45,887 bases of DNA from Bdellovibrionaceae bacterium UBA6502 (lineage in GTDB: Bacteria > Bdellovibrionota > Bdellovibrionia > Bdellovibrionales > UBA840), in NCBI GenBank assembly GCA_002436415.1, contig DJMA01000032.1:1-45887 (forward strand), given 5' to 3'. Shown here piece by piece: positions 33,617 through 42,737 of the stretch. A program made the translations under genes and the position numbers. The notes beneath the pieces were generated by a model. It did no database searches. It saw nothing but the letters and a program-made list of their open reading frames with translations, and was not told where the DNA came from. The number at the start of each line of letters is the position of its first letter. Within the stretch, counting starts at the first letter, position 1.

Positions 33617-34489
33617 CTATAAAACTCCAAGTTTTTTAAGCTCTGATTTAAGAATTTCTGAATGCCCAGAGGTACATGCCACCAAAGGCAGTCTTACTTC
33701 AGCAGTTTCTAAGATATTCATATGCTTCAGACTCTCTTTAACAGGAACGGGATTAGGCTCTGCAAAAAGTTGATCACAAAAAGCCATGTACTTTTCGAAT
33801 TCTTGCAGACAAGATCGATCCCCTTCTTTTGCTTGCTTCGTCCAGCTAACAAATTCTTTTGGAATCACATGGCTAATCACACTTATCACCCCAGTACAGC
33901 CAGAAAAAATTGACTCTAGGTAGGTACCATCATCCCCCGACAATAAGGCAAAATCATCAGAGGTTTTATCTTTATATTGTTCGAACAAATCTGGTTTTCC
34001 ACTCGCCTCTTTTATTCCTACTATGTTTTCGATCTTTGATAACTCAACAACAGTTTCCACCGCTAAAGAAGTAATGGTTCTTCCCGGAACATTGTAGAGT
34101 AAAATTGGTAGCTTAGTAGACTGAGCGATTTTACTGAAGTGCTGCTTTAAACCTTCTTGGGTGGGTTTGTTATAGTAAGGTACGACAGATAAAATCCCAT
34201 CTGGGTTTAAGGACTCAGCTTTTTTTAAATTTTGAATCACTTTGTCTGTTGCATTTCCACCTACTCCTAAAACAATTTTCATCTCAGGCTTAAGCTCACG
34301 AGTAACGCGCACCTGCTCTTCGATTTCACTCCACTCTAGGGTTGGGCTTTCACCAGTAGTACCGTTAATCACAATAGCCGTCACACCATTGTCCCACTGA
34401 AAATTTAAAAGCTTTTTAAAGCTATCTAAGTCTAGTTGATTCTCTTTAAACGGACTCACAATCGCAGTCATAACTGTATTAAAATTCAT
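33617..34489 (-). CDS. dapA: 4-hydroxy-tetrahydrodipicolinate synthase
   Basis: Condenses pyruvate with aspartate semialdehyde, the first step of the branch to diaminopimelate and lysine. It has 290 residues and a TIM barrel. NGTTGESPTL is at 42-51, and YNVPGRT has the proton-relay Tyr132. The Schiff-base Lys160 lies in GIKEASG. It lies one base after dapF and abuts dapB. Confidence 0.97.
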   Translation of the reverse strand: MNFNTVMTAIVSPFKENQLDLDSFKKLLNFQWDNGVTAIVINGTTGESPTLEWSEIEEQVRVTRELKPEMKIVLGVGGNATDKVIQNLKKAESLNPDGILSVVPYYNKPTQEGLKQHFSKIAQSTKLPILLYNVPGRTITSLAVETVVELSKIENIVGIKEASGKPDLFEQYKDKTSDDFALLSGDDGTYLESIFSGCTGVISVISHVIPKEFVSWTKQAKEGDRSCLQEFEKYMAFCDQLFAEPNPVPVKESLKHMNILETAEVRLPLVACTSGHSEILKSELKKLGVL

Positions 34490-34490
34490 T

Positions 34491-35246
34491 TTAATCTACC
34501 TTTCCTTCAAAAATTATTTCAGCATCTCCAATCAAGTAAACACTGTCATTTGTCTTGCGAATATTCACCTGACCACCTGGAAGTTGAAGGCGAATACTAT
34601 CGCCCAAATCAGAATGTCTTTTTAGAATATCAAGGCCACATGCTGCCGCACCCGTTCCACAAGCAAGAGTGAAATCTTCAACTCCCCTCTCAAAACTAAC
34701 TGCGAAAAACTGGTCTTGTTTTTTATACCACAAACTTACATTTGCCCCTTTGTCGTTTAGGCAATTTGGAAATCGATTTTCTCTACAGAATTCTTTGATG
34801 GCTTCATCTTTAATGTCGAATTTTTTTTCAAAAACATAATGCGGAACTCCCGTGTTCCACACATTTCCTTGAGATTCCTCTGCCACAAATTGGCAAATTG
34901 GCATTTTTACTGAATAGAGCTGATTTACCACTTCAATTTCAGTTATACCGCCACCTGTGGTCAAATTTACTGGTGATTTACCGCCAAGTTTTTCAATAAA
35001 CAATTTTGCAACAGCTCTACTAGCATTTCCACACATTTCCGCCGTTGAACCATCGGAGTTATAAAAGTCCCAGTGTAAATCATTGTCAGATTTTTTATCT
35101 AAAACTAAAAAGCCATCTGCACCGATAGAGAGCTTTCTTTCGCAAAGTTTTTTTGCGTAGTCTGCGCGTCGGCTTTTATCTGGAGCTTCGCCCTCTAGCA
35201 TAACAATAAAATCATTGCCCGAGGCTTGTACCTTATAAAATTTCAT
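34491..35246 (-). CDS. dapF: Diaminopimelate epimerase
   Basis: Interconverts LL- and meso-diaminopimelate without a cofactor, supplying peptidoglycan and lysine synthesis. It has 251 residues. The two catalytic cysteines are Cys72 in EMCGNASRAVA and Cys196 in ACGTGAAAC. The N-terminal QASGNDFIVM is typical. The start overlaps the stop of the preceding small lipoprotein as ATGA. Confidence 0.96.
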   Translation of the reverse strand: MKFYKVQASGNDFIVMLEGEAPDKSRRADYAKKLCERKLSIGADGFLVLDKKSDNDLHWDFYNSDGSTAEMCGNASRAVAKLFIEKLGGKSPVNLTTGGGITEIEVVNQLYSVKMPICQFVAEESQGNVWNTGVPHYVFEKKFDIKDEAIKEFCRENRFPNCLNDKGANVSLWYKKQDQFFAVSFERGVEDFTLACGTGAAACGLDILKRHSDLGDSIRLQLPGGQVNIRKTNDSVYLIGDAEIIFEGKVD

Positions 35247-35455
35247 TTCTTTTTCTTCTTTTCGTCTTTTTTATCTTCTAGGTAATCCAAAACTTCTAAA
35301 GAACCTGGGTCTATCGTTTGATTGTCTTCCAATAGCCAAGCTTTTGGCTGAGGTTTACCGCGTCCAATTTCAGCTTGAACCCCAGGGGGAATTGGATCGT
35401 TTTTAACGCCACAGGCGCTTAGAGATAAAAATAAAAACATGCTAGCTTTTTTCAT
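35243..35455 (-). CDS. Small lipoprotein, LptM (YifL)-like
   Basis: A 70-residue protein with lipobox LSAC, giving Cys15. Right after it comes GVKNDPIPPG, similar to the CGLKGPLYFPP start of mature LptM in E. coli. It sits directly upstream of dapF, the same place lptM (yifL) holds in E. coli. LptM helps mature the LPS translocon LptD/LptE. The tail is highly charged (KKDEKKKKK). The similarity is short, so the symbol is withheld. It is translationally coupled to dapF by a four-base overlap. Confidence 0.7.
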   Translation of the reverse strand: MKKASMFLFLSLSACGVKNDPIPPGVQAEIGRGKPQPKAWLLEDNQTIDPGSLEVLDYLEDKKDEKKKKK

Positions 35456-35460
35456 GTCGC

Positions 35461-36345
35461 TTACTTTACAACTTTTTGAATGCTAGTTCCAGAGAGAAGT
35501 TTATACTTTTCTTTTACGCTATCCGTCTCTTTACAGCTTCGAGGGTCCCTTTGCTGCTGCTCTGACTGTTTTTTCAATTTTCGATTACAGAGATCTACAT
35601 ATTTAGCAAAATACTTTAAATACTCATCAGCGCCTTGGCCTCTATACATGACACCTAAAAAGTAATACTTATCAGGTAATTCTTGATCCTCAATTTTAGC
35701 AAACCAAAGCTTAGCCTCATCATAAGAGCCATCAACCATATAGGCTTGGCCCAAAGAAAGCCTGAATAAATCATCTTCTTTAATAAGACTATCTTTTTGC
35801 ATGAAAGCAAGAAGCTGCTCCGGTTCCCCAGAACAACCTAAAGCAAAGGCTTTTAAATATACCAAACTCTCTTTGTAGGGATTTTCCTTTAAGGCTCGAT
35901 TCGCCCAGCTTAAAGAGGCATCACATTCCCCTTGCAACAAACGAATTCTCGCAAGTTCTTCCATTGGGCGCGTATTCAAAGCTTCCATGGACTGCACTTC
36001 TTCAAAGCCTTTTGCTGCTTCAGCTAAAGAAATTGTTTCCTTAGCCTTTCCCAATTCAAAAGCCTGTAGGCTTTTTGCTTCATAAAAAATCTCCGAAACT
36101 TTTTTTAGCATTTTAATCGCTTTAAGTCGGTTTTCGCTTTTTAAACCCTCTTTTTCAAGGTAGTCGCGCAAAACCTTTGTGGCTTGCAGGCGATCCCTTT
36201 GTAAGCTTAAGTTTTTAGCTTTGGTCAAAACCAGGTCTAAGTCATTCGCCTTTGCACCAGGAGTCCAAGCAAAAGAAAGGCAAAAGGTGGCCAAAGTTAT
36301 ACTTTTTAAAATGTTTCTTTTTTTAATTACAATATCCATAAGCAT
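35461..36345 (-). CDS. Exported TPR-like protein
   Basis: A 294-residue protein with a signal peptide (ILKSITLATFCLSFAWTPGAKA). The mature part is helical with repeat-like segments in the TPR style, for example ARIRLLQGECDASLSWANRAL, quoted as RLLQGECDASLSWANRAL, and LGQAYMVDGSYDEAKLWFAKI. TPR proteins mediate protein contacts; the partner is unknown. It heads the dap run, five bases from the lipoprotein. Two ATGs (36345 and 36339) are possible, neither with a clear ribosome binding site. Confidence 0.72.
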   Translation of the reverse strand: MLMDIVIKKRNILKSITLATFCLSFAWTPGAKANDLDLVLTKAKNLSLQRDRLQATKVLRDYLEKEGLKSENRLKAIKMLKKVSEIFYEAKSLQAFELGKAKETISLAEAAKGFEEVQSMEALNTRPMEELARIRLLQGECDASLSWANRALKENPYKESLVYLKAFALGCSGEPEQLLAFMQKDSLIKEDDLFRLSLGQAYMVDGSYDEAKLWFAKIEDQELPDKYYFLGVMYRGQGADEYLKYFAKYVDLCNRKLKKQSEQQQRDPRSCKETDSVKEKYKLLSGTSIQKVVK

Positions 36346-36731
36346 TTAATTTTATTGTAACATCAGCAAACACGGATGGGCCAATAGATTTTTCGTTGAA
36401 TAATAATGCCGGGTAGAATCATTAGAACAGCTCATGTTTTTTCAAGCTTGATTTGTCATCACTATAAAACCAATGGGTAATTTACTGACTTCTCTCTGGC
36501 TGATCAATAACTAAAAAAATCGTCCTTTTTCAAGCACGCTTAAATTATTTTAAGAGCTCAAAAACAGTGGCTTTAGATATTCTATCCTATACTGTAACGA
36601 GCAATCTTGTTCAAAATTGAAGTTTCGAATTAATAAGGTTTAGGCCTTCTGTATTAACCTCTGCTTTTATTAGATTATCAGTCCAAGACTTTCAGGTATG
36701 CGGGAAGCCCTAAAAACTGCCCGCTAGAAAA
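36346..36731. other. Gene-free stretch between ftsK and the TPR gene
   Basis: About 385 bp. It should hold the end of the ftsK transcript and the promoter of the TPR/dap run. A weak 5-bp GC stem (GCGGG/CCCGC near 36699-36724) lies just after the ftsK stop but lacks a T-run. I see no convincing gene. Confidence 0.5.
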
Positions 36732-39353
36732 TTATAAGGTAGTTTCGCCAATTCCACCAATTAACACTTCTCTTGGTTTTGAGCCATTAGCCGGTCCAAC
36801 AACCCCTTCGTTTTCAAAAATTTCAATCAAACGAGCCGCTCTTGGGTAACCAATTCTAAACTTCCTTTGAATGTAAGAAGCAGAAACTGATTTTTGGGTC
36901 GATACAAAAGATAGTATTTCATCATAGCGATCATCAGCATCTGGAGACAATTCATTGTCCCCGCCGGCATCATCACCGTAGCCGCCACCAGAGCCATCTA
37001 ACATTTTCATCGCTTCATCATCAAATTCTGGTTCACATTGCTCTGCCCAAAAGTTCATTACTGATGAAATTTCGTCTTCAGAAACCCAAGGTCCATGATG
37101 TCGCATTGGTTTTGGTACACCTGGAGCCAAGTACAACATATCCCCTCGCGCAAGTAATCGCTCAGCACCTGACTCATCTAGAATAATTCTAGAATCCATC
37201 TTTGAAGCCACTTTAAAACTGATTCGTCCAGGGATATTGGTTTTAATTAATCCGGTCACTACATCTTTACGCGGCGACTGCATAGCGAGAACCAAGTGAA
37301 TTCCACAAGCACGTGCCATTTGAGCCAATCGAACCACCGAGGCTTCAACATTGCTCTTATCAACAGCCATCAAGTCACCAAACTCCTCTACCACAATGAC
37401 TATATAAGGAAGTTTCGTGTAATGATAAGTTTCACTGCGCTTATTTGCTCGAAGTAATTCTTCATTTACCTCAGCATGTTCATCAAGTTGCTCTTTGGTG
37501 AAGTCTTTTATTTTTTCATTAAACTCTTCTAAGTTTCTCGCACCAAAACGTGACATTGAACGGTAACGCTTATCCATTTCCTTAATCGCCCACTTTAATG
37601 CGCTAACCGCTTTTTTCACTTCACGAATTGGCGGCATAATTAAATGAGGAACCTTATGGAATGCAACCAAATCAACCTGTTTGGGATCCACTAAAATCAA
37701 TTTTAAAGTTTCAGGAGAATGCTTGAACAACAATCCTGTCAAAGCCCCAACAACAAATACCGATTTACCTGAACCCGTAGTACCGGCAACCATTAAGTGA
37801 GGCATTTTTCTTAAATCAACCACTTTGGAGTGCCCACTAGCTTCTTTTCCGAGAGCCAAAGGAAGGGTGAAATCGTCGCTAAAGAAATTGCTCTCAGCGA
37901 TAACTTCCTTTAAGTAAACGGTTTCGCGAACGCTATTAGACGTTTCAATTCCAACTACATCTCGACCAGGTATCGGCGCAATAATACGCACTGACTCTGA
38001 GCTTAATGCTAATGATAAATCATCCGCAAGTTCTGTGATTTTTGATATTTTCACATCACTATTAGGCTTGTATTCAAACATAGTTACCGCTGGCCCTGGT
38101 TTCACCGCAGTCACTTTACCTTTCACATTAAACTGACTCAACTTGTCTTCTAACAATTCTGTTTTTCTTTTTAACTCTTTTGGATCAAGTTTAACCGCAG
38201 ACAAAGGAGGGTCTTCTAAGTGATTAACTTGCGGCATTTCCCAGTTAGCCACTCGTCGTTTTTGTTTAACTTTAATTCTTTTCTTACGCTTTGAAGCTTT
38301 AGCTTCTTGAGGTTTCATTTGAAAACGCGCTGAAGTTTCGCCGATTTCTATCTTCAATTGAGGATCCGCATCAGCATCTTCCTCATCTTCTTCTGCCAAC
38401 TCTAAAGTATCGCCATCCTCTTCTGCTTCATCTTCATAGTCTTCTTCGTATTCTTCCTCATACTCTTCTTCTTCTTCTTCGTATTCATATTCTTCATCGT
38501 CTTCGGAAGCTTTCGTTCCTAGAAGAGATTTTGGATTCATCTTTCTTGCTAGATTTCTCCAGAAATTTGATTCTTTTGTAGATATCTCTGGTCCCTGCCT
38601 GGACTCCTGCCATTCTAGATACCTATCATGAACTTTTTCATACAAGGCTTTAAGTACCGCTCTTGGCCCACGAAAAAAGTATTCAATGGGTTTTTCCGTA
38701 TAAAGGATGAAAGAAATCAGAGTTAGAGTCCACAACATGACGCCAACACCAATTTTATTCAAATAGTCACTTAATAAAATGGATATACCGTGTCCTAAAA
38801 GACCGCCCACATATACGCTGTCATTAAACAGAGCTTTTTCAGTAATATATAGAGAAGAAAGACTGGAAACACATACGATGAACAAAATCGCCCAAACAAC
38901 TTGAGCTTTTTTAAACTCTAATTCTATTCCCAAAAGAGAAACATAAGCAGCCCTTAAGAACAATGCAACAAAACACCAAGCACTAAGACCAAAGCTTTGG
39001 TATAAAAAGTCAGCGAGAAAACTACCAATGATCCCGCAAAAGTTATGAACCTCACGTACAACTCCTGATGCTGAGTTCAGCGACGGATCTTCTGGGTTAA
39101 ATGAAAACAAGGCTAAGGAAAAAAAGATTCCCGCGCTTAGCCAAAGTACTACCTTAATGTCTCGTTGAAATTTCTCTGCTAGTGTCGTCACCCTTCCAGC
39201 ATAGAATAGCTTTGAATTTAAGGGTACAAACGAGACTGATAGCTTAGGGCTTAGGTCTGAGCTTTTTAGTTTTTTTATCCTAAAGTCTGTGTTGGTGTTT
39301 TGGTTTAGAAGCTTATCCTTAAAAAGCTTGTTAAATTTTAATTTTGTAAACAA
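36732..39353 (-). CDS. ftsK: DNA translocase FtsK
   Basis: Septum-located motor that pumps chromosome ends apart at cell division. It has four or more N-terminal membrane segments (about residues 70-225) and an extremely acidic linker near 285-335 (runs of Glu, Tyr and Asp). The RecA-like motor has Walker A AGTTGSGKS near 530 and Walker B IVIVVEEFGDLM. The C-terminal winged-helix gamma domain (SASYIQRKFRIGYPRAARLIE) reads KOPS sites. The start is a problem: the frame opens with TTG at 39353 and about 53 basic residues precede the usual family start. GTG at 39194 would begin at VTTLAEKF but touches its GGAAGG. It is divergent from the fis-like gene. Confidence 0.93.
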   Translation of the reverse strand: MFTKLKFNKLFKDKLLNQNTNTDFRIKKLKSSDLSPKLSVSFVPLNSKLFYAGRVTTLAEKFQRDIKVVLWLSAGIFFSLALFSFNPEDPSLNSASGVVREVHNFCGIIGSFLADFLYQSFGLSAWCFVALFLRAAYVSLLGIELEFKKAQVVWAILFIVCVSSLSSLYITEKALFNDSVYVGGLLGHGISILLSDYLNKIGVGVMLWTLTLISFILYTEKPIEYFFRGPRAVLKALYEKVHDRYLEWQESRQGPEISTKESNFWRNLARKMNPKSLLGTKASEDDEEYEYEEEEEEYEEEYEEDYEDEAEEDGDTLELAEEDEEDADADPQLKIEIGETSARFQMKPQEAKASKRKKRIKVKQKRRVANWEMPQVNHLEDPPLSAVKLDPKELKRKTELLEDKLSQFNVKGKVTAVKPGPAVTMFEYKPNSDVKISKITELADDLSLALSSESVRIIAPIPGRDVVGIETSNSVRETVYLKEVIAESNFFSDDFTLPLALGKEASGHSKVVDLRKMPHLMVAGTTGSGKSVFVVGALTGLLFKHSPETLKLILVDPKQVDLVAFHKVPHLIMPPIREVKKAVSALKWAIKEMDKRYRSMSRFGARNLEEFNEKIKDFTKEQLDEHAEVNEELLRANKRSETYHYTKLPYIVIVVEEFGDLMAVDKSNVEASVVRLAQMARACGIHLVLAMQSPRKDVVTGLIKTNIPGRISFKVASKMDSRIILDESGAERLLARGDMLYLAPGVPKPMRHHGPWVSEDEISSVMNFWAEQCEPEFDDEAMKMLDGSGGGYGDDAGGDNELSPDADDRYDEILSFVSTQKSVSASYIQRKFRIGYPRAARLIEIFENEGVVGPANGSKPREVLIGGIGETTL

Positions 39354-39787
39354 CTAATAGATAGCGATTTAGTTTAGACGGTTTGGTATCTAGCCAGGTT
39401 TTTAATTTTATAGATAAATAAAATAAGAAATTCATAAAAAGACGAATTTGAAAAAGTAAGAACTTCAAAAATTTGATTTTCGATTCAGATTATTATTGTT
39501 GTTCAGAAATTATTTTTCTTTGCGTCGTAAATTATTAATCCTTGCTATTGCTAGTATTGCAGAAAATACATGGATTTATTGGCTTTTAAAGGGGTTTCGG
39601 AGGCTTTTTTCGATCCAAAAAATACAAATGCAAGGGCTTTTTAGGAAATGCAGGGTGCAGCAATTCGATTTTCTAAAAAAATAAAAAAAAATAACTTAGC
39701 AGGTGCATAGATACTTGCACAATAATGAGGAAGAGGTTAAACCTTCATTCACGTTCTTGATAGGTATTATTAATTCTAAAAAAGGAA
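39354..39787. other. Divergent promoter region of ftsK and the fis-like gene
   Basis: About 430 bp, very AT-rich, with A-tracts near 39680. A short dyad GTGCA/TGCAC lies at 39703-39720. TTGCAC (39716-39721) with TTAAAC 16 bases on is a possible but weak promoter for the fis-like gene. A short frame inside (from 39496) lacks a ribosome binding site. Confidence 0.4.
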
Positions 39788-40195
39788 ATGGTGTTGGGAG
39801 ATATGTCACTTAGATCGAATCTTTCTAACAATCTGTTCGTTGCAAATTTACAAAACGTAAGTCTTGAGAGACTTGTGAAATCTAAACTTGAGGTTCTTTT
39901 TGAACAGCAAAAAGAGAGTAACGTAGAACTTTCTGATCTATACACTCTTGTAATGGAACAGGTTGAGAAACCTCTAATCGAGTTAGCTTTACGTTCTTAT
40001 AACGGTAACCAAGTTCGCACTGCGCAAGCTTTGGGTATCAATAGAAACACATTAAAAAAGAAAATGGATCACTACAAATTAACTAAGAGATCTGTTCTTC
40101 AGGGAGCTCACAGCTCTTCTTACAGCAGCCCAGCTACTACTACTTTAGCTACGTCTGCAACGTACAACGTACCAGATACAAACATTCCTGGTTAA
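39788..40195 (+). CDS. fis: Fis-family DNA-binding protein
   Basis: A 135-residue protein. The segment VMEQVEKPLIELALRSYNGN then QVRTAQALGINRNTLKKKMDHY matches the Fis helix-turn-helix (VEKPLL...GNQxxAAxxLGINRxTLRKKL), so it is a Fis or NtrC-type C-terminal domain standing alone. Fis bends DNA and regulates growth-phase genes and recombination. About 38 residues of Ser/Thr-rich tail follow the domain, absent in E. coli Fis. Start candidates are ATG 39788, GTG 39791, TTG 39794 and ATG 39803 (MSLRSNLS); AAGGA at 39782-39786 fits the middle ones best. A weak hairpin overlaps the stop codon (40188-40204). The family is secure; orthology to E. coli fis is not. Confidence 0.82.
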   Translation: MVLGDMSLRSNLSNNLFVANLQNVSLERLVKSKLEVLFEQQKESNVELSDLYTLVMEQVEKPLIELALRSYNGNQVRTAQALGINRNTLKKKMDHYKLTKRSVLQGAHSSSYSSPATTTLATSATYNVPDTNIPG

Positions 40196-40221
40196 TCTAA
40201 CCAGATTCTTTGCTGATTTTA

Positions 40222-40419
40222 TTAGTGAAGAGCTTCAACAGGCGCTAGTGGGCTTTCCATTAGCGTCTCGTTTACTTTTTGGGTCAAAATTTCTCTAATG
40301 TCTTCCATTTGAAGATTTTCAGGATCAATCCCCAATCTTTCGGCACGGCTGATGAATTCTTCAATTACGTCATTTTTGGGTAATCCAGATAATTCTACTA
40401 TAATATCTAATAAATCCAT
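40222..40419 (-). CDS. Small acidic protein of unknown function (65 aa)
   Basis: It begins MDLLDIIVELSGLPKNDVIEE and has Leu, Glu and Asp-rich helices (AERLGIDPENLQMEDIREIL). There is no signal peptide or cysteine. The gene call rests on a near-perfect Shine-Dalgarno, AAGGAGG, five bases before the ATG. It is convergent with the fis-like gene. I do not recognise a family. Confidence 0.65.
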   Translation of the reverse strand: MDLLDIIVELSGLPKNDVIEEFISRAERLGIDPENLQMEDIREILTQKVNETLMESPLAPVEALH

Positions 40420-41005
40420 CTTTGCCTCCTTGCAAAACTAAGCTTGGCTTCTTCCTTTAAGCCCCTCGCTTGAAACGACGATAGCACCTGATTTTTTGCA
40501 AACAAAGATTTGATAGGACTGAGAAACAAAACTGGACTGATGTAAGACTGCAACAATTTCAAAGTGGTAAAAAGATCACATCTTTAAATAGTCATGGTTT
40601 TAGCTACCAAAAGCTTTGCTTATAAGGAAGTCATATTTAAAGGTTCTGGATTTATTAAAGGATAAATCAAAAAGTTAATAGCAAGCTGATGCTATTTAAT
40701 TACGGATCATTCAGCTTTCAATACTCCAACTTCTCCACTGTCTTCATTGGGAAGAGAATTAAAGCATGAACAAATTCATAAAAATTTGAGTCCTAAAAAA
40801 ATATGAGGCAGCTATAGGGCCTTAAATTTCTTTAGCCTTTTCCTCATTAGGAAGACCAAAACTCTGATAAGCTCATTAAAACAAGAGTTGTTCTATGGCA
40901 CAAAAGTCTCTCTGTAAATACGAGGGCCAAGTTATGGACAATTTAAAACTGTGCCAGAAAAATTTCGGAGCACAAGAGATATTGAATAGAGGAACATAAC
41001 TATAC

Positions 41006-41023
41006 TCCATCCGCAATTTAGTG
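41006..41023 (+). repeat. 18-bp repeat, copy 1
   Basis: TCCATCCGCAATTTAGTG matches copy 2 at 41222-41239 in 17 of 18 bases, in the same direction, 216 bp apart. It lies in the gap downstream of dnaB. Confidence 0.6.
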
Positions 41024-41221
41024 AGTTATTAGCTCTCAAAGTTTTAAGGCCACTTTAAAAAGATTTATAAGCCAAATTGAGACGTATTTTTTTATAAATA
41101 GAATAAAGAATTTATAAATTGTTCCACTTAGTTGTGGATAGAAATACATTTAGATTTTCGAGATTCGTCCGAATCAAGTTATCACTTACTGGGAATAGAA
41201 ATTATAAAAACTTATTTTAAA

Positions 41222-41239
41222 TCCATCCGCAATTCAGTG
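41222..41239 (+). repeat. 18-bp repeat, copy 2
   Basis: TCCATCCGCAATTCAGTG differs from copy 1 by one T to C change. The sequences on either side are not similar, so the repeat is short and bounded, more like a binding site than a decayed gene duplication. Confidence 0.6.
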
Positions 41240-41300
41240 GGCCAGATCTAAGAAATTAAGACAGGATTATCTATGTAGCTAAAAAACATTTTGCCCGAAG

Positions 41301-42737
41301 TTAAACTCCAGGCGCAAAGTTCTCTAGCTTATCAATATCCACATTGTCAGCAGACTCATCTTTAAATGGCTCTGGTTCATTCATAGCCTGGCTTGGCGCT
41401 GAAGAATCCATACTTGCTGGTGCCAAATTAAGGAAGGTACCAAATTGGCCTTTAAAGGCTAAGCGAATTGTACCCGTACTACCGTTACGCTGTTTTACAA
41501 CAATAACCTCAGCTTGCCCTTTATATTGAGAGTTTTCCTTCTCATAATATTCATCACGATAAAGCATCATGATCACATCGGCATCCTGCTCAATTGATCC
41601 CGACTCACGCAAATCCGATAACATTGGACGCTTATCTGGCCTTTGTTCAACACCACGGTTTAACTGTGCTAGAGCAACAACCGGTATATCTAATTCTTTT
41701 GAGATTTCTTTTAGTGTTTTCGAGATCTCGGCAACCTCTCGCTCACGACTATCCACCCTAGTTTTTAAACTCATTAACTGAAGGTAATCGATAAAGATCA
41801 TGTCTAAGCCATGTTGCGCTTTTAGCCTTCTACATTTAGATCTAATTTCGTGAGGACTCATGCCCGGAGTTTCATCCACAAACAACTTCGCATCACTTAA
41901 ATGACTCGCGGCCTGGATTAGCTTTGGCCAAGTTGCATCGTTGATTTTACCAATACGTAAATCACCCATATTAACTCGAGCCTCAGAGGCTAACATACGC
42001 ATCATCAAGCTTTCTTTACTCATCTCAAGAGAGAAATAGGCAACGCTTTTTGCCTGCCTTAATGTGGCTGCCTGAGCCAAGTTAAGACTAAAAGCAGTTT
42101 TACCCATTGCAGGACGAGCCGCCAAAATAATTAACTGACCACCTTGAAAACCAGATAATAGCTTATCAAGCTCTTTAAAGCCTGAAGCGATACCAACAAC
42201 GTCTTCCTTTCTATGATAAAGCTCTTCGATATTAGCAATGGCTGTTTTAACAATTTCAGCAGAGCCAAACATACTATTTGTATTCTTAGACTCACTTAAT
42301 TTAAAAATGGCCGCTTCTGCCTGATCCATAAAGCTTCCAACGTCTTCAAAGTCTCCCTGGTAAGCTTTTTCAATGGTCTCACCACTAGCTCGGATCATTT
42401 TTCTTAATAAAGAAGTTTCTGCAACGTATTCGGCATACTTTTCGATGTTTGCTGAACTCAATGTGGATTCTAGAATTTCGGCCAGATAAGTAGCGCCGCC
42501 AACTTGTTCTAGCATTTGCTTTTTTTGCAAAACATGAGTCACTGTTAATAAATCAACCGGTTCGCTTTTTGCGTTTAGTTGAACAATAGTTTCAAAGATA
42601 ATTCGGTGAGCGGTTTTATAAAAGTCTTCTGAAGTTAAAGTACTTTGTACCAAATCAAAAGCTTGTTCATCCAACATTAAAGATCCAAGAACACTCTTTT
42701 CAGCCTCTAAATTTTGAGGTGGTATTCTTTCCGCCAT
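41301..42737 (-). CDS. dnaB: Replicative DNA helicase DnaB
   Basis: Hexameric helicase that unwinds DNA at the replication fork. It has 478 residues from the chosen start. The N-terminal domain begins IPPQNLEAEKSVLGSLMLD. The RecA-like domain has Walker A ARPAMGKTAFS near residue 205, Walker B LDMIFIDYLQLM, and later LRESGSIEQDADVIMMLYRDEYY. No intein interrupts it. ATG at 42737 has AAGGAG five bases upstream; a GTG at 42743 is one base from the same site and is less likely. The C-terminal tail is acidic. It is separated from rplI by a terminator and a long gap, so it probably has its own promoter. Confidence 0.97.
   Translation of the reverse strand: MAERIPPQNLEAEKSVLGSLMLDEQAFDLVQSTLTSEDFYKTAHRIIFETIVQLNAKSEPVDLLTVTHVLQKKQMLEQVGGATYLAEILESTLSSANIEKYAEYVAETSLLRKMIRASGETIEKAYQGDFEDVGSFMDQAEAAIFKLSESKNTNSMFGSAEIVKTAIANIEELYHRKEDVVGIASGFKELDKLLSGFQGGQLIILAARPAMGKTAFSLNLAQAATLRQAKSVAYFSLEMSKESLMMRMLASEARVNMGDLRIGKINDATWPKLIQAASHLSDAKLFVDETPGMSPHEIRSKCRRLKAQHGLDMIFIDYLQLMSLKTRVDSREREVAEISKTLKEISKELDIPVVALAQLNRGVEQRPDKRPMLSDLRESGSIEQDADVIMMLYRDEYYEKENSQYKGQAEVIVVKQRNGSTGTIRLAFKGQFGTFLNLAPASMDSSAPSQAMNEPEPFKDESADNVDIDKLENFAPGV

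Larger units (their letters stand above)
40420..41300. other. 881-bp gene-free region downstream of dnaB
   Basis: It is AT-rich with no credible gene. It contains a two-copy 18-bp repeat (separate entries), a direct and inverted TTTATAAAT pair (41091-41099, 41111-41119), and a DnaA-box-like site TGTGGATAG at 41133-41141 (8 of 9 with TGTGGATAA). Small hairpins also occur (40571-40585, 40679-40696). A 21-codon frame at 40934-40999 has GAGGG seven bases upstream but nothing else in its favour. No dnaB terminator is evident. Confidence 0.55.

Noticed and set aside
40188..40204. CTGGTTA/TAACCAG hairpin over the fis-like stop codon
   Set aside because: The loop is only three bases and the following T-run is poor; not claimed as a terminator.
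40934..40999. 21-codon frame with GAGGG seven bases upstream
   Set aside because: Too short to support without conservation; mentioned only in the gap description.
41091..41141. Chromosome replication origin
   Set aside because: AT-rich repeats and a single near-match DnaA box are not enough; no dnaA, dnaN or box cluster is present.
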